Shown here: positions 1-12,401 of the stretch, one piece after another
Layout: every line of letters begins with the position of its first letter
Position numbering within the stretch: the first letter of the stretch is position 1
Source: Akkermansiaceae bacterium
GTDB lineage: Bacteria; Verrucomicrobiota; Verrucomicrobiia; Verrucomicrobiales; Akkermansiaceae
NCBI GenBank assembly: GCA_017857425.1
Contig: JAFMDE010000008.1
Coordinates: 1-32,241, forward strand
Direction of reading: 5' to 3'
Length of the DNA: 32,241 nucleotides
The notes under the pieces: model-generated
Told to the model about the DNA's origin: nothing
The model's input: only the letters and a program-made list of their open reading frames with translations
Database searches by the model: none
Made by a program: the position numbers and the translations under genes

Positions 1-2807
1 GTCCGCATGGTCAGCTGCGTGCCGGGCTCACCGATCGACTGGGCGGCAACAATGCCGACAGCTTCGCCGAGCTTAGCTACCTCACCAGAAGCAAGGTTAA
101 GTCCGTAACACTTCTGACAACATCCGCGGTCTGCCTCACAGGTGAGGGTGGAGCGAATCTTGAGGCGCTCGAAGCCAAGATCTTCGATCTTGTTGGCTTC
201 GTCTTCGCCGATGAGCTGGCCGACCTCAAGGACAACATTGCCCGATACAGGGTCCGTCACCTTTTCACCGGAAACTCGACCGTAGATACGAGATGATAGT
301 GATGCTGCTTCCTCATCGTTTTCGATGATAGGCTCAGCAGTAATACCGTTAACAGTACCACAATCTGCTTCAAAGACGATGACGTCTTGAGAAACATCAA
401 CCAGCTTACGAGTCATGTATCCTGAGTCAGCGGTCTTCAGGGCGGTATCAGCAAGTCCTTTACGAGCACCGTGCGTGGAAATGAAGTATTCCAACACAGA
501 GAGGCCCTCACGGAAGTTAGAAGTAATCGGACGCTCAATAATGTCGCCAGATGGCTTGGCCATCAGACCACGCATACCAGAGAGCTGCTTAATCTGCTGC
601 TTGTTACCACGAGCACCGGAATCCACCATCAAGAAGAGCGGGTTGACAATCTTGTCTCCCTCGTTGTGCTCGAGCTTACGGTAGAGTGCATCAGCAATAT
701 TGTCAGAAGCGTGAGTCCAAATGTCGATTACCTGCTGGTATCGCTCATTGTCTGTAATCACACCATTACGATATTGCTTCGTCACTTTCTCAAGCTCGAC
801 GTATGCCTTCTCAAGCTCAGGCTTCTTCTCCTCGGGCACGACCATGTCGACGATTCCAATAGAGATGCCAGAACGGGTTGCTTCCATGAAGCCAAGTGAC
901 TTAAGAGCATCAAGAACCTTTACCGTAGATTCTTGTCCAGCACACTGGTAACAACGCCAAATGATGTCGCCAATTTGCTTCTTGCCCACATTGAAGTTTA
1001 AGAATCCAAGACCGGAAGGCCAGATCTCATTGAAGCGGACACGTCCTGGTGTGGTCTCGATAATCTTACTTTCATGATCACCGAAGAAGGTCTTCTTCTC
1101 CTTACCGAAGTCCGGGTTACGCAGGCGAATCCAGTCATGATACTTCACCTTGCGGCTAGCAATAGCAAACTCGACTTCCGTCGTGTTCTCAAAGAGTGGC
1201 AAGTGAACACCTTTCCTTGTCTCTAGCTCCTTAGCCGTCAATTGACGAGCGTAAGTGAGGTAGTAGGTGCCGAGAATGATATCCTGTGATGGCACCGTGA
1301 TCGGTTTACCGCTGGCAGGTGAGAAGATGTTATTGGGCGCCAGCATCAGCTGACGACACTCCATCTGTGCCTCCACGGAGAGCGGTACGTGCACAGCCAT
1401 CTGGTCACCATCAAAGTCGGCATTGTAGGCGGTACAAACGAGCGGGTGCACACGAATCGCGGATCCCTCAATGAGAACAGGCTCAAATGCCTGAATCGAG
1501 AGACGGTGCAATGTAGGAGCACGGTTCAGCATGACAGGATGTCCCTTAGTCACCTCCTCAAGAATATCCCAGACCTCGGTCGTCTTGCGATCAATCATCT
1601 TCTTGGCACTACGCACAGTGTGGCAGTAACCAAGATCCTTGAGTCGGCGGATGATGAACGGTTCGAAGAGTGTCAGTGCCATTTTCTTAGGCAAACCACA
1701 CTGGTTGAGCTTAAGCTCTGGTCCAATGACAATGACGGAACGTCCAGAATAGTCTACACGCTTACCGAGTAAGTTCTGACGGAAGCGTCCACCTTTACCC
1801 TTGAGCATGTCAGAGAGTGATTTAAGTGCACGGTTACCAGCGCCAGTAACGGCACGTCCATGACGACCATTATCAAACAGCGCGTCCACCGCCTCTTGAA
1901 GCATGCGCTTCTCGTTACGGATAATCACATCCGGAGTCTTCAGCTTGAGAAGGTTCTTCAAGCGGTTGTTCCGGTTAATGACACGACGGTAAAGGTCGTT
2001 AAGGTCAGATGTGGCAAAACGCCCGCCTTCCAGTGGCACCAAGGGACGAAGGTCCGGTGGGATAACTGGGAGCACGTTCATAACCATCCACTCTGGGCGG
2101 GTTTTGCTTTGGGCAAATCCACGAGCGAGTTTGATACGCTTGGCGAGCTTCTTCTTGGTCTGCTTGGAGCGAGTATTTTGCATCTCTTCTTCAAGCTGAA
2201 CAGTAAGCTCTGCGAGGTTTACACCAGAAAGCAATGATTGAAGTGCCTCAGCACCCATCTCTGCATTAAAGTTTCCGTCACCGTAGGCATCTTCAGCTTC
2301 AAAGAATTCACTCTCGCTGAGAAGCTGACCAAGTTGCAAATCGGTGCTGCCGACATCGGTGACAACAAAGTCCTCATAGTAAATGATTCTCTCAAGCTGA
2401 CGTGCAGCCAGATCAAGAACCAAGCCAATGCGGCTGGGCATACATTTGTAGAACCAGATGTGAGAAACGGGAACTGCAAGCTCGATGTGGCCCATGCGCT
2501 CACGACGAACGCGGGACAGAGTTACCTCCACACCACAGCGATCACAAACGACACCCTTGTGTTTGATGCGCTTGTATTTTCCACAGGCACACTCCCAGTC
2601 ACGGGTAGGTCCAAAGATGCGCTCACAGAAGAGGCCCCCTTTTTCCGGTTTGAATGTACGGTAGTTAATCGTTTCTGGATTCAACACTTCACCGCTGGAC
2701 CAAGATCTTATGATCTCAGGAGAAGCAACGGTAATGGCGACATGATCGAACTGCTCAGGCTTTTCGTTGACTCCGAAAAGTTCACGCAGGTTATTTTCAA
2801 CGCTCAT
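1..2807 (-). CDS. rpoC: DNA-directed RNA polymerase subunit beta' (C-terminal part runs off the window)
   Basis: Minus-strand translation from ATG at 2807 ([25 protein letters not shown]...), zinc motif [23 protein letters not shown], catalytic [16 protein letters not shown]; directly downstream of rpoB. No stop before position 1. Confidence 0.97.
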   Translation of the reverse strand, partial: MSVENNLRELFGVNEKPEQFDHVAITVASPEIIRSWSSGEVLNPETINYRTFKPEKGGLFCERIFGPTRDWECACGKYKRIKHKGVVCDRCGVEVTLSRVRRERMGHIELAVPVSHIWFYKCMPSRIGLVLDLAARQLERIIYYEDFVVTDVGSTDLQLGQLLSESEFFEAEDAYGDGNFNAEMGAEALQSLLSGVNLAELTVQLEEEMQNTRSKQTKKKLAKRIKLARGFAQSKTRPEWMVMNVLPVIPPDLRPLVPLEGGRFATSDLNDLYRRVINRNNRLKNLLKLKTPDVIIRNEKRMLQEAVDALFDNGRHGRAVTGAGNRALKSLSDMLKGKGGRFRQNLLGKRVDYSGRSVIVIGPELKLNQCGLPKKMALTLFEPFIIRRLKDLGYCHTVRSAKKMIDRKTTEVWDILEEVTKGHPVMLNRAPTLHRLSIQAFEPVLIEGSAIRVHPLVCTAYNADFDGDQMAVHVPLSVEAQMECRQLMLAPNNIFSPASGKPITVPSQDIILGTYYLTYARQLTAKELETRKGVHLPLFENTTEVEFAIASRKVKYHDWIRLRNPDFGKEKKTFFGDHESKIIETTPGRVRFNEIWPSGLGFLNFNVGKKQIGDIIWRCYQCAGQESTVKVLDALKSLGFMEATRSGISIGIVDMVVPEEKKPELEKAYVELEKVTKQYRNGVITDNERYQQVIDIWTHASDNIADALYRKLEHNEGDKIVNPLFLMVDSGARGNKQQIKQLSGMRGLMAKPSGDIIERPITSNFREGLSVLEYFISTHGARKGLADTALKTADSGYMTRKLVDVSQDVIVFEADCGTVNGITAEPIIENDEEAASLSSRIYGRVSGEKVTDPVSGNVVLEVGQLIGEDEANKIEDLGFERLKIRSTLTCEADRGCCQKCYGLNLASGEVAKLGEAVGIVAAQSIGEPGTQLTMR

Positions 2808-2858
2808 AATGATAAATAGTAAGTATTAAGTTTAATGGTTAAGTTGTGTTGTCTGCGG

Positions 2859-5800
2859 TTAGAGTGTGAGGTCATCAAGTGAGAATTCCGAGCCTCCCTC
2901 TTTAGGACGTCCACCGGTTCCCGGTCTGACATCCAAACATAGAGACTGCATTTCCTTCATCAGCACATTAAAGGACTCCGGTGTTCCTGCCTCAAGGTTG
3001 TTATCCCCTTTGACAATGGATTCGTAGATCCTTGTGCGGCCCTGAACATCATCAGACTTCACAGTAAGAATTTCCTGAAGGGTGTAGGCGGCGCCGTAGG
3101 CTTCGAGTGCCCAGACCTCCATCTCACCAAATCGCTGACCACCGTATTGGGCCTTGCCACCGAGCGGTTGCTGGGTAACGAGACTGTATGGTCCAACAGC
3201 ACGGGCGTGAATCTTGTCGGCCACGAGGTGACCAAGCTTAAGCATATAGATCATGCCGACCACGACAGGGTTGTGGAAGGCTTCGCCGGTGCGACCATCA
3301 TAGAGAGTCGATTTACCACCGATGGTGCCGTCCTTACCGTCACCAATCCAGGTGTAACCAGCGGTTTCAGCTTCGCCCTTCTTACGTTCGCGAACCTCAC
3401 CATTGTCACCGACGTATTTGACGCCGTCGACCTGCTTGGCTTTGGTCATGAACTTCCAAATTTCTGCTTCCGGAATACCGTCGAAAATCGGGGTAGCCAC
3501 AGTGAATCCTAGAGCTTTAGCGGCAACGCCAAGGTGGGTTTCAAGAACCTGTCCAACGTTCATCCGTGATGGCACACCAAGTGGGTTCAGGCAGATCTCC
3601 ACTGGAGTTCCATCACTGAGGTATGGCATGTCTTCTTCTGGAACGATAGTTGCGACAACACCCTTGTTACCGTGACGTCCAGCCATCTTATCACCAACGC
3701 TAAGCTTACGCTTGGCAGCAACAAAGACTTTGACCTCCTTGATAGCACCTGGGTCGATTTCCTCACCGCTCTCAAGCTGATCAAGACGACGCTCACGATC
3801 GGTATCAAGCTCACCGAAGCGGCTCTCGAAAGTGGCGATGATCTCAAGGATCTTGTTGCGAATAGGTGATGGATCAATCTCGATGTGATCATAGATAGAG
3901 GCGAGCTTACGAAGCAGCGTCTTGGTGATCTTACGGTTGGCGGGAATGATAATCTCACCCGTTTGAGCATTGACGACATCAAGAGGGATTTTTTCTCCAA
4001 GGAGAATGTCAGACAGCTTTTCAGTCAGTTGCTCTGTAAGCTGATCTTTCTTCTTCTTGTATTCATCGTTAATCTTCTTAACTTGCTTTTTGAGCTTTGC
4101 AGGATCGAGCTCGTTCTCGCGCTTGCGGGCAAGTCCGTGTGTGACAACGCGGATATCTTGAACGATACCCGTGCAACCGGAGGGAACCCGGAGTGAAGTG
4201 TCTTTCACGTCAGCAGCTTTCTCACCAAAGATGGCACGAAGAAGGCGCTCTTCAGGGGCCAACTCAGTTTCGCTCTTCGGTGTGATCTTACCGACCAGAA
4301 TATCTCCTGGCCTCACCTCAGCTCCGATGCGGATAATGCCATCGTGATCGAGGTTCTTAAGTGCTTCATCTCCTACGTTTGGAATATCACGAGTGATTTC
4401 TTCTGGTCCGAGTTTGGTATCACGTGCTGCGCACTCAAATTCTGAAATATGAATGGAGGTGTAGATGTCCTCTTTGACGACTTTTTCAGAGATGACGATA
4501 GCATCCTCAAAGTTGTAACCATTCCATGGCATGAACGCCACTAGGATATTACGGCCGAGAGCAAGCTCACCACCTTCTGTGTTGGGGCCATCTGCAAGCA
4601 CATCACCAACCTTGACCTTATCTCCGCGGTTGCAGATAGGCTTCTGGTTGAGGCAGGTGCCAGCATTCGAACGCATGAACTTGCGCAGTGGATAAGCAAA
4701 AATGCCCTTGGCAGGATTGCTTTTCACGGCGGTCATATCACTGAGGAACTTCTCATCTGAAACGGGAAGTTTGCCATCTTTGGTAGTGATGATCACCTCA
4801 GCGGTAGCAGCGGCAATGACTCCATCAGCTTCAGCAACGATGACTGCTCGTGAGTCCTCGGCTGCCTTTGCTTCAAGTCCAGTTCCCACAAGTGGGGCAT
4901 CTGAGATGAGCAGAGGCACACCCTGACGTTGCATGTTTGCACCCATGAGGGCACGGTTAGCATCATCGTGCTCTAAGAATGGAATGATACCAGCAGCAAC
5001 AGATACAAGCTGCTTGGGAGACACGTCCATGTAATGAACGGTCTTGGGATCAACCTCGATAAACTCGCCACTCTCGCGAGCAGTGATTTTCTCAGTCAGG
5101 AAGTTGCCTTTATTGTCAATCGGGTTGTTCGCCTGCGCAATGAGGAATTCTTCCTCCTGATCCGCAGTGACATATTCAATCTGATTGCTGACTTTACCGT
5201 TCTTAACCAAACGATAAGGAGTCTCAATAAATCCAAACTCGTTAATACGAGCGTAGGTGCAAAGCGAGTTGATCAGACCAATGTTGGGACCCTCAGGGGT
5301 CTCAATCGGGCAGATACGACCGTAGTGAGAAGTGTGCACGTCGCGCACTTCAAAGCCAGCACGGTCACGGTTCAAACCACCAGGTCCGAGTGCAGAGAGG
5401 CGGCGCTTGTGAGTCAATTCTGCCAGAGGGTTAGTCTGGTCCATGAACTGAGACAGCTGAGAACGACCAAAGAAGTCACGAATAACGGCACTGAGGGCCT
5501 TCGGGTTGATGAGCTTCTGTGGCGTCATGCCCTCCAAGTTCACATCAAAGAGAGTCATACGCTCTTTAACGAGACGCTCTGTGCGGGCAAGTCCGACACG
5601 GCACTGGTTGCCGAGTAGTTCGCCAACAGCGCGCACTCGACGTGAACCAAGGTGGTCAATATCATCAAGTACACCCTCACCTTTTTTCAGGCGGAGGAGA
5701 TACTTCACAGCACCAAGGAAATCCTCAGGCACCATGACACGCATTTTAGGATCAACGTTAAGCTTTAGCTTTTGGTTGATTTTGTAGCGTCCTACACGGG

Positions 5801-6797
5801 TCAAATCATAACGCTTCTCATCAAAGAAGAGACGCTCCAACAAGGCCTTGGAGTTGGTAACGGTTGGTGGATCACCAGGGCGAAGCTTACGGTAGATGTC
5901 TTTCAGTGCGGACTCTTCGTCGTGAGCAGGGTCTTTCTTCAAAGACTTCAGAAGAATTTCATCTTCACGGGAATCAATGACATCGACTGTTTTGTAACCA
6001 AGCTCGATAAGCTGGTTTACATTACCAATCGTCATAGGCTCATAGGCCTTCACGATGACGACTTCATCATCAAGAATATCTTCGAAGGTCACTTTCTGAG
6101 CGAGCTCTTCCTCATCGTTGTCTTTGACGATTTTTTTCAGGTCGAGCTTCTCGATGTTATAAAAGTGCTCACAGAGATCACGATCCGTAGGCCAGCCCAT
6201 GGCGCGCAGGAAGGTGGTGGCGAGGAACTTACGACGACGGCGACGTCTGTCGAGGTAGACGTAAAGCAGATCGTTGGTGTCAAATTGGGTTTCCAACCAT
6301 GAACCACGGTCTGGAATAATCCTGAAGGAGTTGAGAGTTTTGCCATTGAGGTGCGTTGATGTCTCAAAGCAGATGCCAGGGGAACGGTGAAGCTGAGAAA
6401 CAATGACACGCTCCGCACCGTTGATAACGAAAGTGCCACGGCGGGTCATCATTGGCATTTCGCCCATGTAAACACGCTCTTTTTTGGTGCCACTTTCATC
6501 CTTAAGCTTGAACGTTACATAGAGGCCAGCGCTGAAGGTTTCGCCCGTCTGAAGGGACTCGAGGGCCGTCGCTTTAGGCTCCTCGATATCGTATGAAATA
6601 AATTCTAAGGTGATTGCCTCATCATAACTTTTGATGGGGAAAATCTCGCAAAACACTGCTTGAAGGCCAGAGTCATCACGCTGTGATGCGGTTATATCTC
6701 TCTGGAGAAAATCCTCATAGGATTTACTTTGAACCTCGATCAAGTTTGGGGGTTCGATGACTTCCTCAATTGTTCCGTAGTAGCGTCGTTCTGCCAT
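2859..6797 (-). CDS. rpoB: DNA-directed RNA polymerase subunit beta
   Basis: 1312 aa ORF with RpoB motifs ([85 protein letters not shown]). Confidence 0.99.
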   Translation of the reverse strand: MAERRYYGTIEEVIEPPNLIEVQSKSYEDFLQRDITASQRDDSGLQAVFCEIFPIKSYDEAITLEFISYDIEEPKATALESLQTGETFSAGLYVTFKLKDESGTKKERVYMGEMPMMTRRGTFVINGAERVIVSQLHRSPGICFETSTHLNGKTLNSFRIIPDRGSWLETQFDTNDLLYVYLDRRRRRRKFLATTFLRAMGWPTDRDLCEHFYNIEKLDLKKIVKDNDEEELAQKVTFEDILDDEVVIVKAYEPMTIGNVNQLIELGYKTVDVIDSREDEILLKSLKKDPAHDEESALKDIYRKLRPGDPPTVTNSKALLERLFFDEKRYDLTRVGRYKINQKLKLNVDPKMRVMVPEDFLGAVKYLLRLKKGEGVLDDIDHLGSRRVRAVGELLGNQCRVGLARTERLVKERMTLFDVNLEGMTPQKLINPKALSAVIRDFFGRSQLSQFMDQTNPLAELTHKRRLSALGPGGLNRDRAGFEVRDVHTSHYGRICPIETPEGPNIGLINSLCTYARINEFGFIETPYRLVKNGKVSNQIEYVTADQEEEFLIAQANNPIDNKGNFLTEKITARESGEFIEVDPKTVHYMDVSPKQLVSVAAGIIPFLEHDDANRALMGANMQRQGVPLLISDAPLVGTGLEAKAAEDSRAVIVAEADGVIAAATAEVIITTKDGKLPVSDEKFLSDMTAVKSNPAKGIFAYPLRKFMRSNAGTCLNQKPICNRGDKVKVGDVLADGPNTEGGELALGRNILVAFMPWNGYNFEDAIVISEKVVKEDIYTSIHISEFECAARDTKLGPEEITRDIPNVGDEALKNLDHDGIIRIGAEVRPGDILVGKITPKSETELAPEERLLRAIFGEKAADVKDTSLRVPSGCTGIVQDIRVVTHGLARKRENELDPAKLKKQVKKINDEYKKKKDQLTEQLTEKLSDILLGEKIPLDVVNAQTGEIIIPANRKITKTLLRKLASIYDHIEIDPSPIRNKILEIIATFESRFGELDTDRERRLDQLESGEEIDPGAIKEVKVFVAAKRKLSVGDKMAGRHGNKGVVATIVPEEDMPYLSDGTPVEICLNPLGVPSRMNVGQVLETHLGVAAKALGFTVATPIFDGIPEAEIWKFMTKAKQVDGVKYVGDNGEVRERKKGEAETAGYTWIGDGKDGTIGGKSTLYDGRTGEAFHNPVVVGMIYMLKLGHLVADKIHARAVGPYSLVTQQPLGGKAQYGGQRFGEMEVWALEAYGAAYTLQEILTVKSDDVQGRTRIYESIVKGDNNLEAGTPESFNVLMKEMQSLCLDVRPGTGGRPKEGGSEFSLDDLTL

Positions 6798-7010
6798 AAT
6801 ATTTAGTGGGTGTGAGCTTTGGTAAGCTGAATGCTGATTGCTTTGGGGCTGTTAACTCAAATGAAGACGGTTGTATTAGGCTTAAAATCACGCTGGGGCA
6901 TGCGGTATTTCAAGCGTCCTACTGTAGGCAGATGTGCCCGCACTGTTACCAGTCCGGGCGATAATGCATACACTTGTCGTCTCAAGTTGGGTTGGGATGG
7001 GATTAATTAC

Positions 7011-7131
7011 CTGGGAACGTCTTCCCGGGTGATTGTAGTAATGTTAAAAGAAACCGTAGTTTCTTGTGGGTAAGTATGACTGACTTGTGTGTGGTGCCTG
7101 GACCGTAGTGGGCCAGGGGCACCACACACAA
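7011..7131 (-). promoter_or_regulatory. Structured rplL-rpoB intergenic leader: successive hairpins, including a 14-bp perfect stem
   Basis: TTGTGTGTGGTGCC (7085-7098) is the exact reverse complement of GGCACCACACACAA (7118-7131); AAGAAAC (7048-7054)/GTTTCTT (7059-7065); near-perfect ACCTGGGAA-cgtc-TTCCCGGGT at ~7011-7030. Lies in the 387-nt gap between rplL and rpoB. Confidence 0.6.
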
Positions 7132-7184
7132 AGAAAGTCTATTTTGCGCAGAACTGGAATGTTCTACTAAAACTCAAGTAGTGA

Positions 7185-7559
7185 CTACTTGAGCTCAACC
7201 TTGGCACCAGCTTCTTCAAGCTTGGCCTTGGCTGCTTCTGCGTCATCCTTGGATGCTGCCTCGAGGACGGGAGTGGGAGCACTCTCGACCAGTTTCTTGG
7301 CATCAGCAAGACCGAGTCCGCTAGCAACTTCGCGCACTGCCTTAATGACAGCGATCTTGTTACCACCGGCTTCAGCGAGCACGACGTCGAATTCAGTTTT
7401 TTCCTCAGCAGCTTCAGCAGCGGCAGCAGGTGCAGCAGCGGCAGCAGCAGGAGCAGCGGCGGAAACGCCCCACTCTTCTTCGAGGGATTTTACAAGCTCA
7501 GCGGCTTCAAGCACGGTGAGTTTGCCCAGTTCTTCAGCTATTTTTGTTAAGTCAGCCAT
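7185..7559 (-). CDS. rplL: 50S ribosomal protein L7/L12
   Basis: 124 aa; N-terminal dimerisation domain, Ala-rich hinge, and conserved C-terminal [40 protein letters not shown]. Confidence 0.99.
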   Translation of the reverse strand: MADLTKIAEELGKLTVLEAAELVKSLEEEWGVSAAAPAAAAAAPAAAAEAAEEKTEFDVVLAEAGGNKIAVIKAVREVASGLGLADAKKLVESAPTPVLEAASKDDAEAAKAKLEEAGAKVELK

Positions 7560-7699
7560 TTTATTTTTCTCCTTTGTTGGTTACGTCGCGCCCGGAGCTT
7601 CCGGACATTTCAGCTCTTATGCCTAAGATCCGACGTGGGAACCTTTTTTTTATCAGGCGCTTCCCTGGAGAGGGATACGCCATCCGTTCAGATTGTTGT

Positions 7700-8206
7700 T
7701 TAGCCTTCGTGTTTGGCTTTGATGATGCGTGCCAGCGATGCTGCGGGCTCGTTGAGGGTACGGACCAGCTGGGAAGCAGGTGCGTTGATGGTGCCCAGAA
7801 GTGTTGCAAGCAGAACTTCGCGTGACGGCAGGTCGGCAAGAGCCTCGATCTGCACAGCATCAAGGATGTCGCCATCGAGGATACCCGTTTTTACTTCAGG
7901 CTTGTTGAACTCCTTGACGAAGTTTTTGACCGTCTTGGCGGCACCGCAGACATCTGATTCACCAGTGATGAATGCAGTTTGTCCAAGCAGGTGCTCGCTG
8001 ATGTCAGGAAGCTCGGCATCGGCAATCGCCTTGCGCATGTAGGTGTTCTTAGCGACGTGGCACTCCGAACCGTTTTCCGTGAGGCGGGTGCGCAGTTCGT
8101 CGAATTCAGGCACAGTCATGCCGGTGTAATCAACCACCAGCACAAAGGGGGATGAGTTGACGCGCTCAAAGAGCTCATCGATGATGTATTTTTTATCAGG
8201 ATTCAT
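7700..8206 (-). CDS. rplJ: 50S ribosomal protein L10
   Basis: 168 aa; L10-like (DYTGMTVPEFDELRTRLTENGSECHVAKNTYMRKA), between rplA and rplL. Confidence 0.96.
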   Translation of the reverse strand: MNPDKKYIIDELFERVNSSPFVLVVDYTGMTVPEFDELRTRLTENGSECHVAKNTYMRKAIADAELPDISEHLLGQTAFITGESDVCGAAKTVKNFVKEFNKPEVKTGILDGDILDAVQIEALADLPSREVLLATLLGTINAPASQLVRTLNEPAASLARIIKAKHEG

Positions 8207-8227
8207 AGTCTTGTCTCTCCTTGGTTA

Positions 8228-8929
8228 TTATGGGTTAACGACGTAGAGGGATGATTCGAGGGCTACACCTGGGCACATACTGGCACTGATGGTGACATTC
8301 TCGATATAGTTGCCTTTCGCGGTTGCTGGCTTGGCTTTGATCACACTCTCAACAAGAGCCGTGGTGTTTTCAGTGAGCTGATCATCACTGAAAGATGCTT
8401 TGCCGATTGCCGCAGAAACATTGCCGTTTTTGTCGAGCTTGTAGTCAATACGCCCAGCCTTCACAGCATTAACAGCAGCGGCTGTATCTTCTGTTACGGT
8501 ACCCGTTTTTGGGTTGGGCATAAGGCCTCGTGGTCCGAGCACGCGGGCAATCTTACGAACCTCCAACATGGCGTCGGGAGTCGCAATGGCAGCGTCAAAA
8601 TCTGTGTATCCTTCTTGGACCTTCTTGATCAAGTCTGCCATGCCAACTTCATCGGCACCTGCTGCTTCCGCAGCCTTGGCTGCATCACCTGAGGCGAATA
8701 CGACAACACGCACGCTTTTACCTGTACCGTGTGGAAGTGCCACAGATCCGCGGACCATTTGGTCAGTCTTGCGGGGGTCGATTCCAAGTTTAAATGATAG
8801 TGTGACTGTGGGGTCAAACTTAGGTGCAGGGAACTTCTTGAGGAGTTCCACCGCGTCTTTAAGGGCATACTGCTTGTCGTCTTCGACAAGTTCGGCCGCT
8901 TGCTGGTAGCGTTTACTTCTTTTGCTCAT
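8228..8929 (-). CDS. rplA: 50S ribosomal protein L1
   Basis: 233 aa; MSKRSKRYQQAAELV..., KVLGPRGLMPNPKTGTV-type motif (RVLGPRGLMPNPKTGTVTEDT). Confidence 0.99.
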   Translation of the reverse strand: MSKRSKRYQQAAELVEDDKQYALKDAVELLKKFPAPKFDPTVTLSFKLGIDPRKTDQMVRGSVALPHGTGKSVRVVVFASGDAAKAAEAAGADEVGMADLIKKVQEGYTDFDAAIATPDAMLEVRKIARVLGPRGLMPNPKTGTVTEDTAAAVNAVKAGRIDYKLDKNGNVSAAIGKASFSDDQLTENTTALVESVIKAKPATAKGNYIENVTISASMCPGVALESSLYVVNP

Positions 8930-9044
8930 TGTTTTGTTTGCAGTGCTGGCGGAGTTCGGCGCTTATGAATGAGCGCTTTATTCCTCCTGCGGTTTTATTT
9001 TTTCGTATCGAAAATGGTAGTAGTGAGGTTTTCTCTGAAGCACC

Positions 9045-9473
9045 TTACATGCCCTTGATCTCGAGGCCCATCTGACGGGCAGTGCCTGCAAGGATCTTGG
9101 CTGCCTGCTCTGGATCGTCGGTGTTGAGGTCTTCAATCTTCGTGTTGACCACTTCCATGAGCTGAGCTTTGGTGATGCTTCCGCATGATTCCTTGTTTGG
9201 CTCACCTGATCCAGAAGCGATCTTTGCGGCCTTCTTAAGTAGAACCGCTGCTGGTGGCTGTTTGGTTACAAACGTGAAGGATGCGTCTTTGAAAACCGTA
9301 ATCACGGTTGGCAGAAGATCGCCCGCTTGCTTCTGAGTAGCTGCGTTGAAATCCTTGCAGAACTGCATGATGTTTACGCCAGCCTGTCCGAGTGCTGGGC
9401 CCACGGGTGGTGATGGATTGGCTTGTCCTGCTTGAATTTGCAGCTTGAGAATTTGTTTAACTTCCTTGGCCAT
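9045..9473 (-). CDS. rplK: 50S ribosomal protein L11
   Basis: 142 aa; [38 protein letters not shown] and C-terminal [12 protein letters not shown]. Confidence 0.99.
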   Translation of the reverse strand: MAKEVKQILKLQIQAGQANPSPPVGPALGQAGVNIMQFCKDFNAATQKQAGDLLPTVITVFKDASFTFVTKQPPAAVLLKKAAKIASGSGEPNKESCGSITKAQLMEVVNTKIEDLNTDDPEQAAKILAGTARQMGLEIKGM

Positions 9474-9553
9474 GGTGGTGTTGAATAATGGTTTTTAGTT
9501 GGTGGGAATAGATGAAATATATAACTCTTTTGGAGATGATATGTAGGTGGTCT

Positions 9554-10123
9554 TTAGGCGTTTTCTACCTGCCAAGATTCAAGCTCAACAGGGGTGGCAC
9601 GTCCAAAAATGGTAACAGAAACGAGCAGCTTGCCGGTTTCGTGGTCAATTTGCTCGATAACGCCATTTTGCCCTTCAAAGGGTCCGTCACCGACCTTAAC
9701 GGTGTCTCCGGTCTCAAAGGTGATGGCAGGGCGAACGCTTTCCTCGCGCTCTTTAATCTGACCGAGCATACCGTCAACCTCACGCTGGCGCATGGGGATA
9801 GGCTTGCCTTTAGTTCCTGCGAAGCCAATAACGCCGTCCATTTCCTTGATGAAATACCAGACCTTATCGACAAGGTTTTGCTCACTATCAAAGAGCATCA
9901 TGTTAACGATGATATATCCGGGGAAAAACTTACGCTTGGTTTCTATTTTTTTGCCTTTGCGGTTTTCTTCAACGCGCTCTTGAGGGACAAGAACATCGAA
10001 AATAAACTCGCCCAATTCCTCGGCTTCAACTTGGCGCTTAATACGGTCTCGGACTTTCTGCTCCTGGCCGGAGAGAACGTGGACGACGTACCATTGCTTA
10101 CGTGCTTCTGGAATTACTGGCAT
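9554..10123 (-). CDS. nusG: Transcription termination/antitermination protein NusG
   Basis: 189 aa; NGN domain (KQWYVVHVLSGQEQKVRDRI..., FPGYIIVNM) and KOW motif (GDTVKVGDGPFEGQNGVIEQID). Confidence 0.98.
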   Translation of the reverse strand: MPVIPEARKQWYVVHVLSGQEQKVRDRIKRQVEAEELGEFIFDVLVPQERVEENRKGKKIETKRKFFPGYIIVNMMLFDSEQNLVDKVWYFIKEMDGVIGFAGTKGKPIPMRQREVDGMLGQIKEREESVRPAITFETGDTVKVGDGPFEGQNGVIEQIDHETGKLLVSVTIFGRATPVELESWQVENA

Positions 10124-10232
10124 GGCTGGTGGGTGGTGAAAAGTGTTGGTAAAGTGGTTGGAGGTAAGAGCAATGAGCGAAAAAAATCTCGCTTAGCCTG
10201 TTGGCTCTGGCTCTGGGGCTCTGGGGGTCTGA

Positions 10233-10460
10233 CTATTGTCCGAGGCTCGTAAGCAGTCCGATAACCTTGGTGGCAATGACATCAAAAAGAGAGACGAAAC
10301 CAGCAAGTAAAATCATCGCCACTAGCACAACTAGTGTAGAGTCAACGAGTTCCTTGTATTTCTGAAATCCTTTGACTTTGGGGTCATTGTCCCACGGCCA
10401 TGATGCCTTGCGGAGCTCGGCTTTGACTTCGTGGATAAAGGTAGTGCTTTTTCTGAACAT
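10233..10460 (-). CDS. secE: Preprotein translocase subunit SecE
   Basis: 75 aa, one TM helix, EVKAELRKASWPWDN motif; directly upstream of nusG. Confidence 0.95.
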   Translation of the reverse strand: MFRKSTTFIHEVKAELRKASWPWDNDPKVKGFQKYKELVDSTLVVLVAMILLAGFVSLFDVIATKVIGLLTSLGQ

Positions 10461-10550
10461 ACTGCTTTGATGGTTAACGGCCGAAATGAATTCTTACGGC
10501 TGCTTGGATAAATGAAATGTTTGGAGGTTTTTGGTGTTGTTGAAAAAAGC

Positions 10551-10626
10551 TGGCAGGGCAGACAGGACTCGAACCTGCAACTTTCGGTTTTGGAAACCGA
10601 CGCTCTACCAATTGAACTACTGCCCT
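10551..10626 (-). tRNA. tRNA-Trp (CCA anticodon), 3' CCA encoded
   Basis: Reverse complement AGGGCAGTAGTTCAATTGGTAGAGCGTCGGTTTCCAAAACCGAAAGTTGCAGGTTCGAGTCCTGTCTGCCCTGCCA folds as a cloverleaf; anticodon loop TTCCAAA. Confidence 0.96.
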
Positions 10627-10649
10627 GTGATGTGTATTAGCTTTATTCT

Positions 10650-10758
10650 GGGTGCCCTAGTCTTTAGGCGACTGAGGGGCACCCCGGCATCAGATGACCG
10701 AGGTGCCCCTAAAAACCAGCCTTGGAGGTAGCTTCCCGGGGTGGGTAAGGCTACCAAG
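10650..10758 (-). promoter_or_regulatory. tuf/tRNA-Trp intergenic region with alternative hairpins
   Basis: GGGTGCCCT (10650-10658), AGGGGCACCC (10675-10684) and GGTGCCCCT (10702-10710): the middle element can pair with either flank. A further GGTAGC (10727-10732)/GCTACC (10750-10755) stem follows. Confidence 0.55.
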
Positions 10759-10772
10759 ACCTAAGCATTAAC

Positions 10773-11957
<1,185 letters not shown>

Positions 11958-12025
11958 GGTGTTATGTTTTTTTGGTTACCCGGTGAGGGTTGCTGGTTTT
12001 TCTTAATAGGTTAATTGCCTTGGGC

Positions 12026-12100
<75 letters not shown>

Positions 12101-12213
12101 ATTTGCCCTCTGGACTTTCGTTTGATTTTTCTTGGGATTTGCCGATTCAAAGCCTTAATTTACTGGCAATGGCGCGGCTCATCTGGTCGAGCAATCTCTG
12201 GAAAGCGGGCGGC

Positions 12214-12241
12214 AAGCTACCAGAGAGTGGTCTACTGTCAA
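12214..12241 (-). promoter_or_regulatory. Putative promoter for the tRNA-Thr/tuf/secE... transcript
   Basis: Minus strand TTGACA (12241-12236) - 16 nt - TAGCTT (12219-12214), preceded by a T-rich run, ~110 nt upstream of tRNA-Thr. Confidence 0.5.
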
Positions 12242-12401
12242 AAAAAATCTCTACTATTTCGATCTTTTTTACTGATGTGGGCAATTTCGACGGATTTGGC
12301 AGGTTTTGAACCCCCATTTAGCAAAAAGACAGACGGCAAACCCAGTTGACGGTAATCGCCCTACTTTTCTTTGATCTATTGCCCTGTGTGCTATTTTCTG
12401 T

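Noticed and set aside
5034-5618. 194-aa plus-strand ORF inside rpoB, and similar long antisense ORFs in rpoB, rpoC, sucA and pdhC
   Set aside because: Shadow ORFs opposite well-conserved coding sequence; no recognisable protein features.
7185-7626. Ala-rich plus-strand ORF (7189..7626) opposite rplL
   Set aside because: Composition artefact of the Ala-rich L7/L12 hinge read antisense.
7644-7681. Rho-independent terminator between rplJ and rplL
   Set aside because: The T-run lies on the wrong side of the hairpin for either strand; kept only as a structural observation.
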